From NCBI RefSeq assembly GCF_030440515.1, contig NZ_CP076543.1:7107001-7171000 (forward strand): a stretch of DNA of 64,000 nt, in the 5' to 3' direction. The position numbers and the translations under genes were made by a program. The notes beneath the pieces were generated by a model that saw only the letters and a list, made by a program, of their open reading frames with translations, made no database searches and was not told the origin of the DNA. This DNA comes from Streptomyces xanthophaeus. GTDB lineage: Bacteria > Actinomycetota > Actinomycetes > Streptomycetales > Streptomycetaceae. Positions within the stretch are counted from its first letter, which is position 1; every line of letters starts with the position of its first letter. Shown here piece by piece: positions 52,991-60,634 of this stretch.

Positions 52991-54393
52991 TGGCCGACCC
53001 GGCCGGGCTCGACGGAGCGCTCGCCGCGCTCCCCGAGGCGAAGCGCGAACTCGCCCGCCTGATGCTGGCCGCCCGCCGGCCCGTGCCCGCCCACCCGGCC
53101 CCGCGCTCCGGCGCGGGGCCGGTCCCCCCGACCGCCCTCCAGTCCCGGCTCTGGCGCCGCGAGCGCACGCATCCGGCCGTCGCCACCGGCTCGCACGCGC
53201 TCCGGCTGACCGGCCCGCTCGACCCGCGTCGGCTCACCGAGGCCCTCACCGGGGTCCTGCGCCGCCACGAGGCGCTGCGCACCCGGCTCACCGTCTCCAC
53301 CACCGGCCAACCGAGGCTGCACGTGGACGAGGAACCCGTGCTGCGGCTCACCCGGGCCGACCTCTCGGGCTTCACCCCGCAGGCCGCCGCCGATCGCGTG
53401 GCCCTGCAGAGCACCGAGAGCGCCTCCACCGTCCTCGACCTGGAGAGCGGCCGCACCAGCGCGTTCCGGCTGCTGCGGCTCGCCCCCGACGAGCACGTCC
53501 TGATCCTCGCCTCCCACCTCGCGGTCTTCGACGGCTGGTCCTCCGGGGTCTTCCTCGCGGACCTGACCGCCGGCTACCGCGAGGGCGCGGTTCCGGGCGG
53601 GCCGGTCCCGCCCGAGCTCCAGTTCCCCGACTACGCCGACTGGCAGCACCGGTGGCTCGCCGGACCCGACGGCTCCGCCGAACTCGCCCGCCGCCGCGCG
53701 GTGTTCGCCGCCGACCCGCCCGCACCCCGGGCGCCCGGCGGATTCGAACGCGGCCACCTGCCCGTACGGCTCGCCCGCGGGCCGGTCGACGCCGGGCTGG
53801 AGCTGGGCGCGGCCGAAGGAGCCACCCCGTTCATGACCCTGCTCGCCGCGCTGGCCGTCGTACTGGCCCGCCGGGAGGGCCGTACCTCCGTGGTGATCGG
53901 CACCCCGGCGGCCGGCCGCTTCGCCGGACCGCTCGAAGGCGCCGTCGGGCAGTTCACCACCGTGGTACCGATCCGGCTCGACCTCGCGGACGGCCCCGCC
54001 TTCCGGGAGCTGCTGCGCCGCACCCGGGCCGCGGTGGCCGAAGCCCTCGCCCACCAACGCCTGCCCGTGGACGTCCTGTTCGGCGACGCAACGCCCCCGC
54101 CGTACAGCGTCCTGTTCGCCCTCCACAACTACCCGTCGGTCCCCCTGGACCTGCCGGGCATCGAGGTCGGCCAGCTGCCCGGGCCCCCGGCCCGGCACCT
54201 GGAGCTCTACAGCCCCGACCCGGCCGCCGCCTTCGCCTGCATCGGCCTCGTGGAACGGGACGGCGCGATCGGCGGCACCGCCGAGTACAACCGCCACGCG
54301 GCCACGCCCGAGGACGTGCGAGGGCTGCTCACCGGAATCGAGGACGTGCTGGACCGGGCCGTCGCCGCGCCCGCATCCCCGCTCACCACCTAG
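52990..54393 (+). CDS. Stand-alone condensation-like domain with altered active site
   Basis: A 467-residue protein of C-domain fold: TALQSRLWRRE, LRRHEALRTRL, LQFPDYADWQHRWL and EGAVGQFTTVVPIRLDL. The active-site HHxxxDG reads HLAVFDGWS, so the catalytic second His is Leu while the first His, Asp and Gly remain. It may be a structural or protein-interaction partner, or use a different mechanism. It is translationally coupled to the C-A-PCP gene and precedes the acyl-CoA dehydrogenases. No A or PCP is fused. Confidence 0.88.
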   Translation: MADPAGLDGALAALPEAKRELARLMLAARRPVPAHPAPRSGAGPVPPTALQSRLWRRERTHPAVATGSHALRLTGPLDPRRLTEALTGVLRRHEALRTRLTVSTTGQPRLHVDEEPVLRLTRADLSGFTPQAAADRVALQSTESASTVLDLESGRTSAFRLLRLAPDEHVLILASHLAVFDGWSSGVFLADLTAGYREGAVPGGPVPPELQFPDYADWQHRWLAGPDGSAELARRRAVFAADPPAPRAPGGFERGHLPVRLARGPVDAGLELGAAEGATPFMTLLAALAVVLARREGRTSVVIGTPAAGRFAGPLEGAVGQFTTVVPIRLDLADGPAFRELLRRTRAAVAEALAHQRLPVDVLFGDATPPPYSVLFALHNYPSVPLDLPGIEVGQLPGPPARHLELYSPDPAAAFACIGLVERDGAIGGTAEYNRHAATPEDVRGLLTGIEDVLDRAVAAPASPLTT

Positions 54394-54403
54394 GGAGTTG
54401 CCC

Positions 54404-55594
54404 GTGCTCACCACCGAGTTCTACCGCGCGCCCGCGGACTGCGGGCTCGTACGGAGCGGAGCCGACGTGCCCCGCACCCCCATGCGGGCCCTGCGCGAGG
54501 ACATCCACGACATCCTGGTCTCGGCCCCCGTGGCCGAGGCCCGGCGCACCCGCGACCCCCGGCCCATCCACCGGGCCCTGGGTGAGCGGGGCCTCCTCGC
54601 GCCCCAGTGGCCCGAGGAGTACGGCGGCCGCGGCATCAGCCAGGTCGCGGCCGCCGTGCTGGTCGAGGAACTGGCCATGCACGACGTCCCCGACCTGCTG
54701 CACACCCTCACCGTGCAGATCGTCGGATCCACCCTGCTCAATGTCGCGAGCCCGGCGATGAAGGCCCGCCACCTGCCCGGCTTCGCCGCCGGCACCGCCT
54801 TCGGCTGCGTGCTGTTCAGCGAACCCCAGGCCGGCTCCGACCTCAACATCCTCTCCACCCGCGCCGTTTCCGACGGCAAGGGCGGCTACAAGCTGTACGG
54901 CACCAAGGTCCACTCGCTCTTCGCCCGGCTCGCCGACTACGGGCTGTGCCTGGCCCGCGGCGAGGACGACGCCTTCAGCCTGTTCCTCGTCCCCCTCAAT
55001 CAGCCCGGGGTCACCATCCGGCAGATCCCCGGCATGGGCGACGACGCCTTCCACGAGGTCACCCTCGACGGCGTGGCCGTGACCGCCGACGACGTGGTCG
55101 GCGAGACCGGCCAGGGCTGGGCGATCGTCGTCAAGACGCTCGCCTTCGAGCGCACCGGACTCGACTACTACGTCAAGGCGCTGCGCTGGTACCGGGCCGC
55201 CGTGGAACGGCTGGAGGTCCACACCGACCGGCTGGAGGCCGGCCAGCACGACCAGATCGGCCTGGCCAAACTCAACGCCCGGCTGCTCGCGGCCGGCACG
55301 CTGGTCCGCCGTGTCCTCACCCGCCTCGACCGGGGCGAACTCAACGAGGACGAGGCCGCCGCCGCCAAGTGGTACACCACCGAGCTCGCCGCCGAGGTGG
55401 CCTGGTGGGCCGCGGAACTCGACGGCGACCGCAGCATGACCCTCGACGACCCCGAGGTCGACGGGGTGGCACACCCACTCGACGCGGCGTTGCGCGAAGC
55501 CCCGGGGATGCGTATATCGGGCGGCACCGCCGAAATGATGCTGGAGACGCTGGCCCGGCTGCGTCTCGACTCAGGGGCGGAGGTACGGCCGTGA
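54404..55594 (+). CDS. Acyl-CoA dehydrogenase-like flavoprotein, catalytic-type subunit
   Basis: A 396-residue ACAD. FGCVLFSEPQAGSDLNILSTRA is the FAD/substrate motif and ISGGTAEMMLETLARLRL the C-terminal family signature. GTG at 54404 follows TAGGGAG by six bases and is chosen over TTG at 54398. The stop overlaps the next ACAD start (GTGA). Together they look like an alpha2beta2 ACAD that introduces a C=C into a carrier-bound or CoA-bound acyl group, plausibly giving a dehydroamino acid; that is inference. Confidence 0.9.
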   Translation: MLTTEFYRAPADCGLVRSGADVPRTPMRALREDIHDILVSAPVAEARRTRDPRPIHRALGERGLLAPQWPEEYGGRGISQVAAAVLVEELAMHDVPDLLHTLTVQIVGSTLLNVASPAMKARHLPGFAAGTAFGCVLFSEPQAGSDLNILSTRAVSDGKGGYKLYGTKVHSLFARLADYGLCLARGEDDAFSLFLVPLNQPGVTIRQIPGMGDDAFHEVTLDGVAVTADDVVGETGQGWAIVVKTLAFERTGLDYYVKALRWYRAAVERLEVHTDRLEAGQHDQIGLAKLNARLLAAGTLVRRVLTRLDRGELNEDEAAAAKWYTTELAAEVAWWAAELDGDRSMTLDDPEVDGVAHPLDAALREAPGMRISGGTAEMMLETLARLRLDSGAEVRP

Positions 55595-56736
55595 CATCAC
55601 AGGCGGTAGGCGGGAACGGCACGGGCGGCCAGGGCCCGGCGGCGGCCGAGCGCTGGCGGGAGCGGGAGGACGAGGACTCGCTCTTCCGCCAGCTCCGGCT
55701 CACCGTGCGCCAGGGCCTGGAGGTCGACGGGGACACCCCGGCCGGCGCCTGGGAGGCGCTGACCCAGGTCGGCGCGTGGGAGTTCGCCCTGCCCATCGGC
55801 CACGACGGGCTCGACCTCGGCCAGGCGGTCATCGCCATGGTGTGCGAGGAGGCGGGCAACGCGATGCAGCCCGTCCCGCTGACCGACACCCTCCTCGCCC
55901 TGGACCTGGTCTCCGGCCTCGGCCCGCTGGCCCCCGAAGCCGCCGACAGCCTCCTGGACCAGGTACGCACCGGGGAACTGGCACTCGCCGTGCCGGGCCG
56001 GCTGCCCGATCCGCGGGGCACCGTACCGCCGGGCATCACCTGGAAGCCGGACCCGGACACCGGCGCCGTCGTCCTCACCGGAACCGGTGGCCCCTTCGCC
56101 GCCGGGGTCGGCCCGGGCGCCCTGCTGGTCCTGGCCGGCGGCCCCGACGGCCCGTGCGTGGCACTCGTACCCCTGCCCACCGAGGGCGTCCAGGTCCGCC
56201 CGCTGCGCGACCACGGCGGGGGAGCCGTCGCCAGTGCCGTCTTCGACGAGGTACGGCTGCCTGCCGAGGCGGTGCTGCTGAGCGGCCTCGCCGCCGAACA
56301 GGCCCTCGCCCGCGTGGGGCTGCGCGCCGCCGTCCACCAGGCCTCACTGCTGGCCGGGATCACGGCGGCCGCCCTGACTGCGGTCGTCTCCCGGATCCGC
56401 GGCCGGCAGCAGTTCGGCCAGGCCCTGGTCAAACACCAGGGCCCCCGGCTGCGCGTGGCAGGGCTGCTGGCCCGCCTCGACGCCGTGCGCTGGGCCGTGG
56501 GCGACGCGGCCCGGGACCTCGACGAGGACCGGCTCACCGCGGGGGAGGCCGCCGGACTGATCGCCCTCACGGCGGAGACCACCCTCGACGTGACCCGTGA
56601 CGCGGTGCATCTGCACGGCGCCTCGGGCCTGGTCCGGGACGGCCTGGTGGCGGGCTGCTACCGGCGCGCCGCCTGGGAGGCCATGCGCTGCGGGCGCCCC
56701 GCCCACCTCTGGGACATCGCGGCGCACACGCCCTGA
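55591..56736 (+). CDS. Acyl-CoA dehydrogenase-like protein, partner subunit
   Basis: A 381-residue, more divergent ACAD starting with GTG at 55591 (GGAGG upstream). It lacks the TEPxAGSD motif of its neighbour but keeps the C-terminal helical domain (RIRGRQQFGQALVKHQGPRLRVAGLLARLDAVRWAV, DAVHLHGASGLVRDGLVAGCYRRA). Such pairs with one degenerate subunit form heterotetramers in actinobacterial steroid catabolism. It is the last gene of the rightward NRPS operon and ends just before a strong terminator. Confidence 0.88.
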   Translation: MTSQAVGGNGTGGQGPAAAERWREREDEDSLFRQLRLTVRQGLEVDGDTPAGAWEALTQVGAWEFALPIGHDGLDLGQAVIAMVCEEAGNAMQPVPLTDTLLALDLVSGLGPLAPEAADSLLDQVRTGELALAVPGRLPDPRGTVPPGITWKPDPDTGAVVLTGTGGPFAAGVGPGALLVLAGGPDGPCVALVPLPTEGVQVRPLRDHGGGAVASAVFDEVRLPAEAVLLSGLAAEQALARVGLRAAVHQASLLAGITAAALTAVVSRIRGRQQFGQALVKHQGPRLRVAGLLARLDAVRWAVGDAARDLDEDRLTAGEAAGLIALTAETTLDVTRDAVHLHGASGLVRDGLVAGCYRRAAWEAMRCGRPAHLWDIAAHTP

Positions 56737-56750
56737 CCGGCGCCCACGAC

Positions 56751-56783
56751 GGAAGGGGCCCCCGCACCGCGGGAGCCCCTTCC
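56751..56783. terminator. Bidirectional hairpin terminator at the operon junction
   Basis: GGAAGGGGC and CCCGC at 56751-56765 pair with GCGGG and GCCCCTTCC at 56769-56783 across one C-A mismatch. It separates the rightward NRPS operon (stop 56736) from the leftward one (stop 56810). Confidence 0.88.
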
Positions 56784-56809
56784 TCGTACGGCCAGGACGG
56801 TCAGGACCG

Positions 56810-57391
56810 TCAGACCAGGTCGCGCCGCATGACCCAGCGGTGCCGCTTGTCGCTCTTGGCCTCGGTGCGGTGGACCCGGCGGAAGCCCGCCCGCTCGAAC
56901 ATGTCCATCGTCCCGACATAGGCCAGGGTCGGATTGACCCGGCCGCCCTCCGGATCCACCGGATACCCCTCGACGGCGGGCGCGCCGTGGGCGCGCGCGT
57001 GCTCGACGGCCCCCTCCAGCAGGCCCGAGGCGACCCCCTTGCCGCGGAAGTCCTTGCGCACGACGAAGCAGGTCACCGACCACACGGGCAGATCGTCCAC
57101 CGGTGTGATCGTCTTCGAGGAGGTCAGCCGGTCGAGCTGCCGGCGCGGGGCCACGTTGCACCAGCCCGCCACCTCGCCGTCCAGGAACCCGAGGACCCCG
57201 GGCGGCGGATCGGCCTTCTCCATCAGGCCGCGCAGGTGCTCGCCCCGCTCGTCCGCCGTGAGCCGCCCGTAGTCGCCGGTGGACAGCCGCCACGCCATGC
57301 ACCAGCACGTGTGCGCGCTCTTCTTCGGCTGGAGCACCTGGCGGATGTCGTCCCACAGATCCGCCGTGGCGGGCCGTACTTCTAAACTCAT
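56810..57391 (-). CDS. GNAT-family N-acetyltransferase
   Basis: A 193-residue GNAT protein, MSLEVRPATADLWDDIRQVLQPKKSAHTCWCMAWRLS at the start, acetyl-CoA loop VVRKDFRGKGVASGLLEGAVEHARAHG, and TMDMFERAGFRRV near the end. It is the last gene of the leftward operon, 26 bases after the threonine aldolase. It may acetylate an intermediate or the product for self-protection, or be a bystander; nothing in the sequence decides. Confidence 0.88.
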   Translation of the reverse strand: MSLEVRPATADLWDDIRQVLQPKKSAHTCWCMAWRLSTGDYGRLTADERGEHLRGLMEKADPPPGVLGFLDGEVAGWCNVAPRRQLDRLTSSKTITPVDDLPVWSVTCFVVRKDFRGKGVASGLLEGAVEHARAHGAPAVEGYPVDPEGGRVNPTLAYVGTMDMFERAGFRRVHRTEAKSDKRHRWVMRRDLV

Positions 57392-57417
57392 GCTGCTACT
57401 TCGCTCTCTTCCGCTTC

Positions 57418-58497
57418 TTACGAGCGTCCCGCGGCCGCGGTGTCCCGCGCCCCGGCGACGACATCGGTCATCACGGCGACCAGCACCCCGAGGGCCCGCC
57501 GGCACGCCTTTTCTCCTGCGTCCAGATGAGTGACCAGCCGGACCGTCTCCGGGCCGGGCGCGGTCACCAGTACTCCTTCCTGCGCGGCCCGTGCGACGAC
57601 CTCGTCGGCGCCGGGAACCTCGATGAGGACGATGTTGGTCTCCGGCGGGCGCACGGTGAACCCCGCGTCCCGCACCCCCGCCGCCAGCAGCGCGGCGTTG
57701 GCGTGGTCCTCGGCGATCCGCTCCACGTGGTGGTCCAGGGCGTACAGTCCCGCAGCCGCCAGGATGCCCGACTGGCGCATGCCGCCGCCCAGACCGTGCC
57801 GCAGCTTCCGGGCCCGCGGCAGCCTTTCGGCCGGCAGCAGGAGCACCGACCCGACCGGCGCGCCCAGGCCCTTCGACAGGCACACGGACAGCGAGTCGGC
57901 CGTCCGCCCGTACTCGTGCGCCGAAGTGCCCGTCGCGGCCATCGCGTTCCAGATCCGGGCCCCGTCCATGTGGACCGCCAGGCCCCCGCCGGACGTCAGT
58001 TCCCGTACGGCGCGCAGCGTCTCCAGCGGGTGGACCGTACCGCCGGCCCGGGTGTGGGTCTGTTCCACCTCCACCGCACGGGTACCGAGCGTGTACGGGT
58101 TCCCCCGCCGGACCACCCCGGCCAGCAGCTCCGCGGTGATCACCCCCCGCTCCGCCGACACCGTGCGCGTCTGGATCCCGCCGTAGCGGGCCGGGGAGGC
58201 CTCCTCGTGCGCCAGGACGTGCGCCTCGGCGTCGCACACCAGCTCCTCGCCGGGACCGACGAGGAGCTGGAGGGCGATCTGGTTGGCCATCACCCCGGAC
58301 GGGGTGAACAGGGCCCCGGAGAAGCCGAAGAGCCCGGCGAGCCGGTCCTCCAGCGCGCGGACGGTCGGGTCCTCCCCGAACAGGTCGTCGCCGACCTCGG
58401 CCGCGGCCATCGCGGCCCGCATCCCGGGACCCGGCCGGGTCACGGTGTCGCTGCGCAGATCGACCGTGTCGAACGTGTCGGTACTCCCGATGGTCAT
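57418..58497 (-). CDS. Threonine aldolase (fold-type I PLP, low specificity)
   Basis: A 359-residue PLP enzyme: VDLRSDTVTRPGPGMRAAMAAAEVGDDLFGEDPTV, VHMDGARIWNA with the cofactor Asp, and PLP Lys209 in SVCLSKGLGAPVGS. These enzymes retro-aldol cleave beta-hydroxy amino acids to glycine plus an aldehyde. In this cluster the likely substrate is a beta-hydroxy-chlorotryptophan, which would yield chloroindole-3-carbaldehyde. It overlaps the DUF2461 gene by four bases (ATGA). Family call is firm; the role is inferred. Confidence 0.92.
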   Translation of the reverse strand: MTIGSTDTFDTVDLRSDTVTRPGPGMRAAMAAAEVGDDLFGEDPTVRALEDRLAGLFGFSGALFTPSGVMANQIALQLLVGPGEELVCDAEAHVLAHEEASPARYGGIQTRTVSAERGVITAELLAGVVRRGNPYTLGTRAVEVEQTHTRAGGTVHPLETLRAVRELTSGGGLAVHMDGARIWNAMAATGTSAHEYGRTADSLSVCLSKGLGAPVGSVLLLPAERLPRARKLRHGLGGGMRQSGILAAAGLYALDHHVERIAEDHANAALLAAGVRDAGFTVRPPETNIVLIEVPGADEVVARAAQEGVLVTAPGPETVRLVTHLDAGEKACRRALGVLVAVMTDVVAGARDTAAAGRS

Positions 58498-59183
58498 GAC
58501 GGTACGTCAACTCCTCGCTCGCGCGGCTGTGGGGTGAGTTCGCGGGCCGCCATCCAGTCCAGCAACGGGCGCACCAGCTGCCAGGTCTCCCGCACCAGCT
58601 CCCCGGCGCGCGCCGTGTGCAGCCCGGCGTCCGGACCGTGGCGGCGTCCCGCGTCGATCTTGCGGTGGCGCAGCAGCCCCAGCCGCGGGTGGTCCGCCGG
58701 GACACCCCGCGGCCGGGACTTGAGCCGGTCGCCGCCCAGGGTGAACCCCTGGTCCTCCAGCCGGCCCGCGATCGCGGCCAGCTCCACGCCGCCGTCCTCC
58801 TCCTCGACGGCGGCGCGGTACCGGGCGACCTCGGCCCCGGCGTAGGGATACCAGCGGCCGGAGGCGTAGAGCCCGTGCCGGTCCAGGTGCACCCAGAGGC
58901 CCAGACAGGGCAGCAGATCCAGATAGGCGCCCTGGTAGGTCTTGTACGGGGACTTGTCGTGCGACATGCGGGTGTCCCGGACCGGGCCGAGCACCCGCAC
59001 CTCGCCCGATCCGGTCGACTCCTTGAAATACGCGCCCAGTTCAGCGGCCAGCTCGTCCATCGGCGCACGTACGTCACGCTCGTACCGCTCGCGGTGGCGC
59101 AGCCGCCACGCCTCCTTGCTGTTGTCGGCCGCGAGGTCCTCGTACAGGCGCAGTGCCGAGGGCGGGAAGCCGCTGAAGGTCAC
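58494..59183 (-). CDS. DUF2461 protein
   Basis: A 229-residue protein starting with GTG at 59183 (VTFSGFPPSALRLYEDLAADNSKEAW). RVLGPVRDTRMSHDKSPYKTYQGAYL and LHLDxxGLYASGRWYP-like WVHLDRHGLYASGRWY are the DUF2461 hallmarks. Function is unknown. It overlaps SHMT by four bases (GTGA) and the threonine aldolase by four, so it is embedded in the operon though family members are usually housekeeping. No catalytic residues are recognisable. Confidence 0.9.
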   Translation of the reverse strand: MTFSGFPPSALRLYEDLAADNSKEAWRLRHRERYERDVRAPMDELAAELGAYFKESTGSGEVRVLGPVRDTRMSHDKSPYKTYQGAYLDLLPCLGLWVHLDRHGLYASGRWYPYAGAEVARYRAAVEEEDGGVELAAIAGRLEDQGFTLGGDRLKSRPRGVPADHPRLGLLRHRKIDAGRRHGPDAGLHTARAGELVRETWQLVRPLLDWMAARELTPQPRERGVDVPS

Positions 59184-60580
59184 GGCAGATACCCCGGCAG
59201 GGGGTGGGTGGCGCACAGCTCGGACACCCGGGTGCGCACCCGGTCGCGCAGCGCGTCCGGCAGTACGCCGCCCTGCGCGCGCAGCGCCGTGAGGACGTCG
59301 GCGACCAGGTCGGCGCACTCGGCGGCCACCGCGTGGTCCATCCCGCGCGCGGCCAGCGTGTTGGTGCCGAGCCGCAGCCCGCCGGTCACCCGGACCGGTG
59401 TGGTGTCGCCGGGGACCCGGTTGCGGTTGACGACGATCCCGCAGGACTCCAGGGCCTGCTCGGCGACATCCCCGGTGACCCCGGTGTCCCGCAGGTCGAG
59501 CAGCACCATATGGGTGTCCGTACCGCCGGTGACCAGCCGGAACCCCCGGTCCAGGAGCCGCTGGGCGATCGCCTGCGCACCGTCGGCCAGCCGCTTGGCG
59601 ACCTCGGCGAAGTCCGGGCTCGCCACGAAGTCCAGGGCGCGCGCCTTGGCCGCCACCGACGCCAGGTCGGGGGTGCCCTGGGTGAACGGGAACACGGCGC
59701 GGCGCAGGGTCGCGGCCAGGGTGCCGCGCTCCGGTCCGGCCTTGCGGGCCTCCCGGCCGAGCAGGATCAGCCCGCCGCGCGGGCCGTACAGCTGCTTGTA
59801 GGTGCTGGTGGTGGTCACGTGGGCGTGGTCGACCGGGCTCTGGTGGAGGCCGGCGGCGACCAGTCCCGCGATGTGCGAGATGTCGGCCAGCAGATAGGCG
59901 TTGGCCTCGTCCGCGATCTCCCGGAAACGGGCGAAGTCGATGCTGCGGGGGTACGCGCTCGCCCCGCAGACGATCAGCTTCGGGCGGTGCTCCAGGGCCA
60001 GTTCGCGGATCTGGTCGTAGTCGAGCAGCCCCTCCGGCGTCACCCGGTAGCCGTGGGCGCGGTAGTAGCGGCCGGTCACCGAGGCGGGGGAGCCGTGGGT
60101 GAGGTGGCCCCCGCAGTCCAGGTCCAGCCCGAGCAGGCTGTCGCCCGGGCTCAGCAGCGCCGTGATCACGGCGAGGTTGGCTGAGGAACCGGAGTGCGGC
60201 TGCACGATCGCGTCCTCGGCCCCGAACGCTGCGCACGCCCGGTCGATGGCGAGGCGCTCGATCTCGTCCGCGACCCCGCAGCCGGCGTGGTAGCGGTTCC
60301 CGGGGAAGCCCTCGGCGGTCAGGTTGCCGAGCGCGCTGCCCTCGCAGGCCAGGACGGAGGGATCGGCGACGCTGGACGCGGCGACCATCATCAGGGTGTC
60401 GCGCTGGCGCGCCGACTCCCGGGCCAGCAGGTCGTACAGGACGGAATCGCGCTCTCTCAGCCGGGTGTTGGCGTGCGCGGCGAAATCGACCAGGTCGGGA
60501 TCGGGATCGGGCTCGGGGCCGTGGCCGGATGCCGTGGGCAGCTCCGGCTCGGTGACGGGCGCGGGCAGGGTGAGACTCAT
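59180..60580 (-). CDS. SHMT-like PLP enzyme, candidate alpha-methylserine synthase
   Basis: A 466-residue fold-type I PLP enzyme: EGSALGNLTAEGFPGNRYHAGCGVADEIE, QPHSGSSANLAVITALLSPGD, LLADISHIAGLVAAG, and PLP Lys262 in HVTTTSTYKQLYGPRGG. In housekeeping SHMT the Lys is preceded by His and followed by TLRGPRGG; here it is Tyr261 and QLYGPRGG. The N-terminal 30 residues are extra. Beside a Cy-A-PCP NRPS this resembles FmoH (from memory), which makes alpha-methylserine from D-alanine and methylene-tetrahydrofolate. The alternative is ordinary glycine/serine supply. Confidence 0.88.
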   Translation of the reverse strand: MSLTLPAPVTEPELPTASGHGPEPDPDPDLVDFAAHANTRLRERDSVLYDLLARESARQRDTLMMVAASSVADPSVLACEGSALGNLTAEGFPGNRYHAGCGVADEIERLAIDRACAAFGAEDAIVQPHSGSSANLAVITALLSPGDSLLGLDLDCGGHLTHGSPASVTGRYYRAHGYRVTPEGLLDYDQIRELALEHRPKLIVCGASAYPRSIDFARFREIADEANAYLLADISHIAGLVAAGLHQSPVDHAHVTTTSTYKQLYGPRGGLILLGREARKAGPERGTLAATLRRAVFPFTQGTPDLASVAAKARALDFVASPDFAEVAKRLADGAQAIAQRLLDRGFRLVTGGTDTHMVLLDLRDTGVTGDVAEQALESCGIVVNRNRVPGDTTPVRVTGGLRLGTNTLAARGMDHAVAAECADLVADVLTALRAQGGVLPDALRDRVRTRVSELCATHPLPGYLP

Positions 60581-60634
60581 GACTGTCCCCTCTCGGAATC
60601 GTCCGTGATGGCCGTGCTGAACCGGCTCGTGTCC

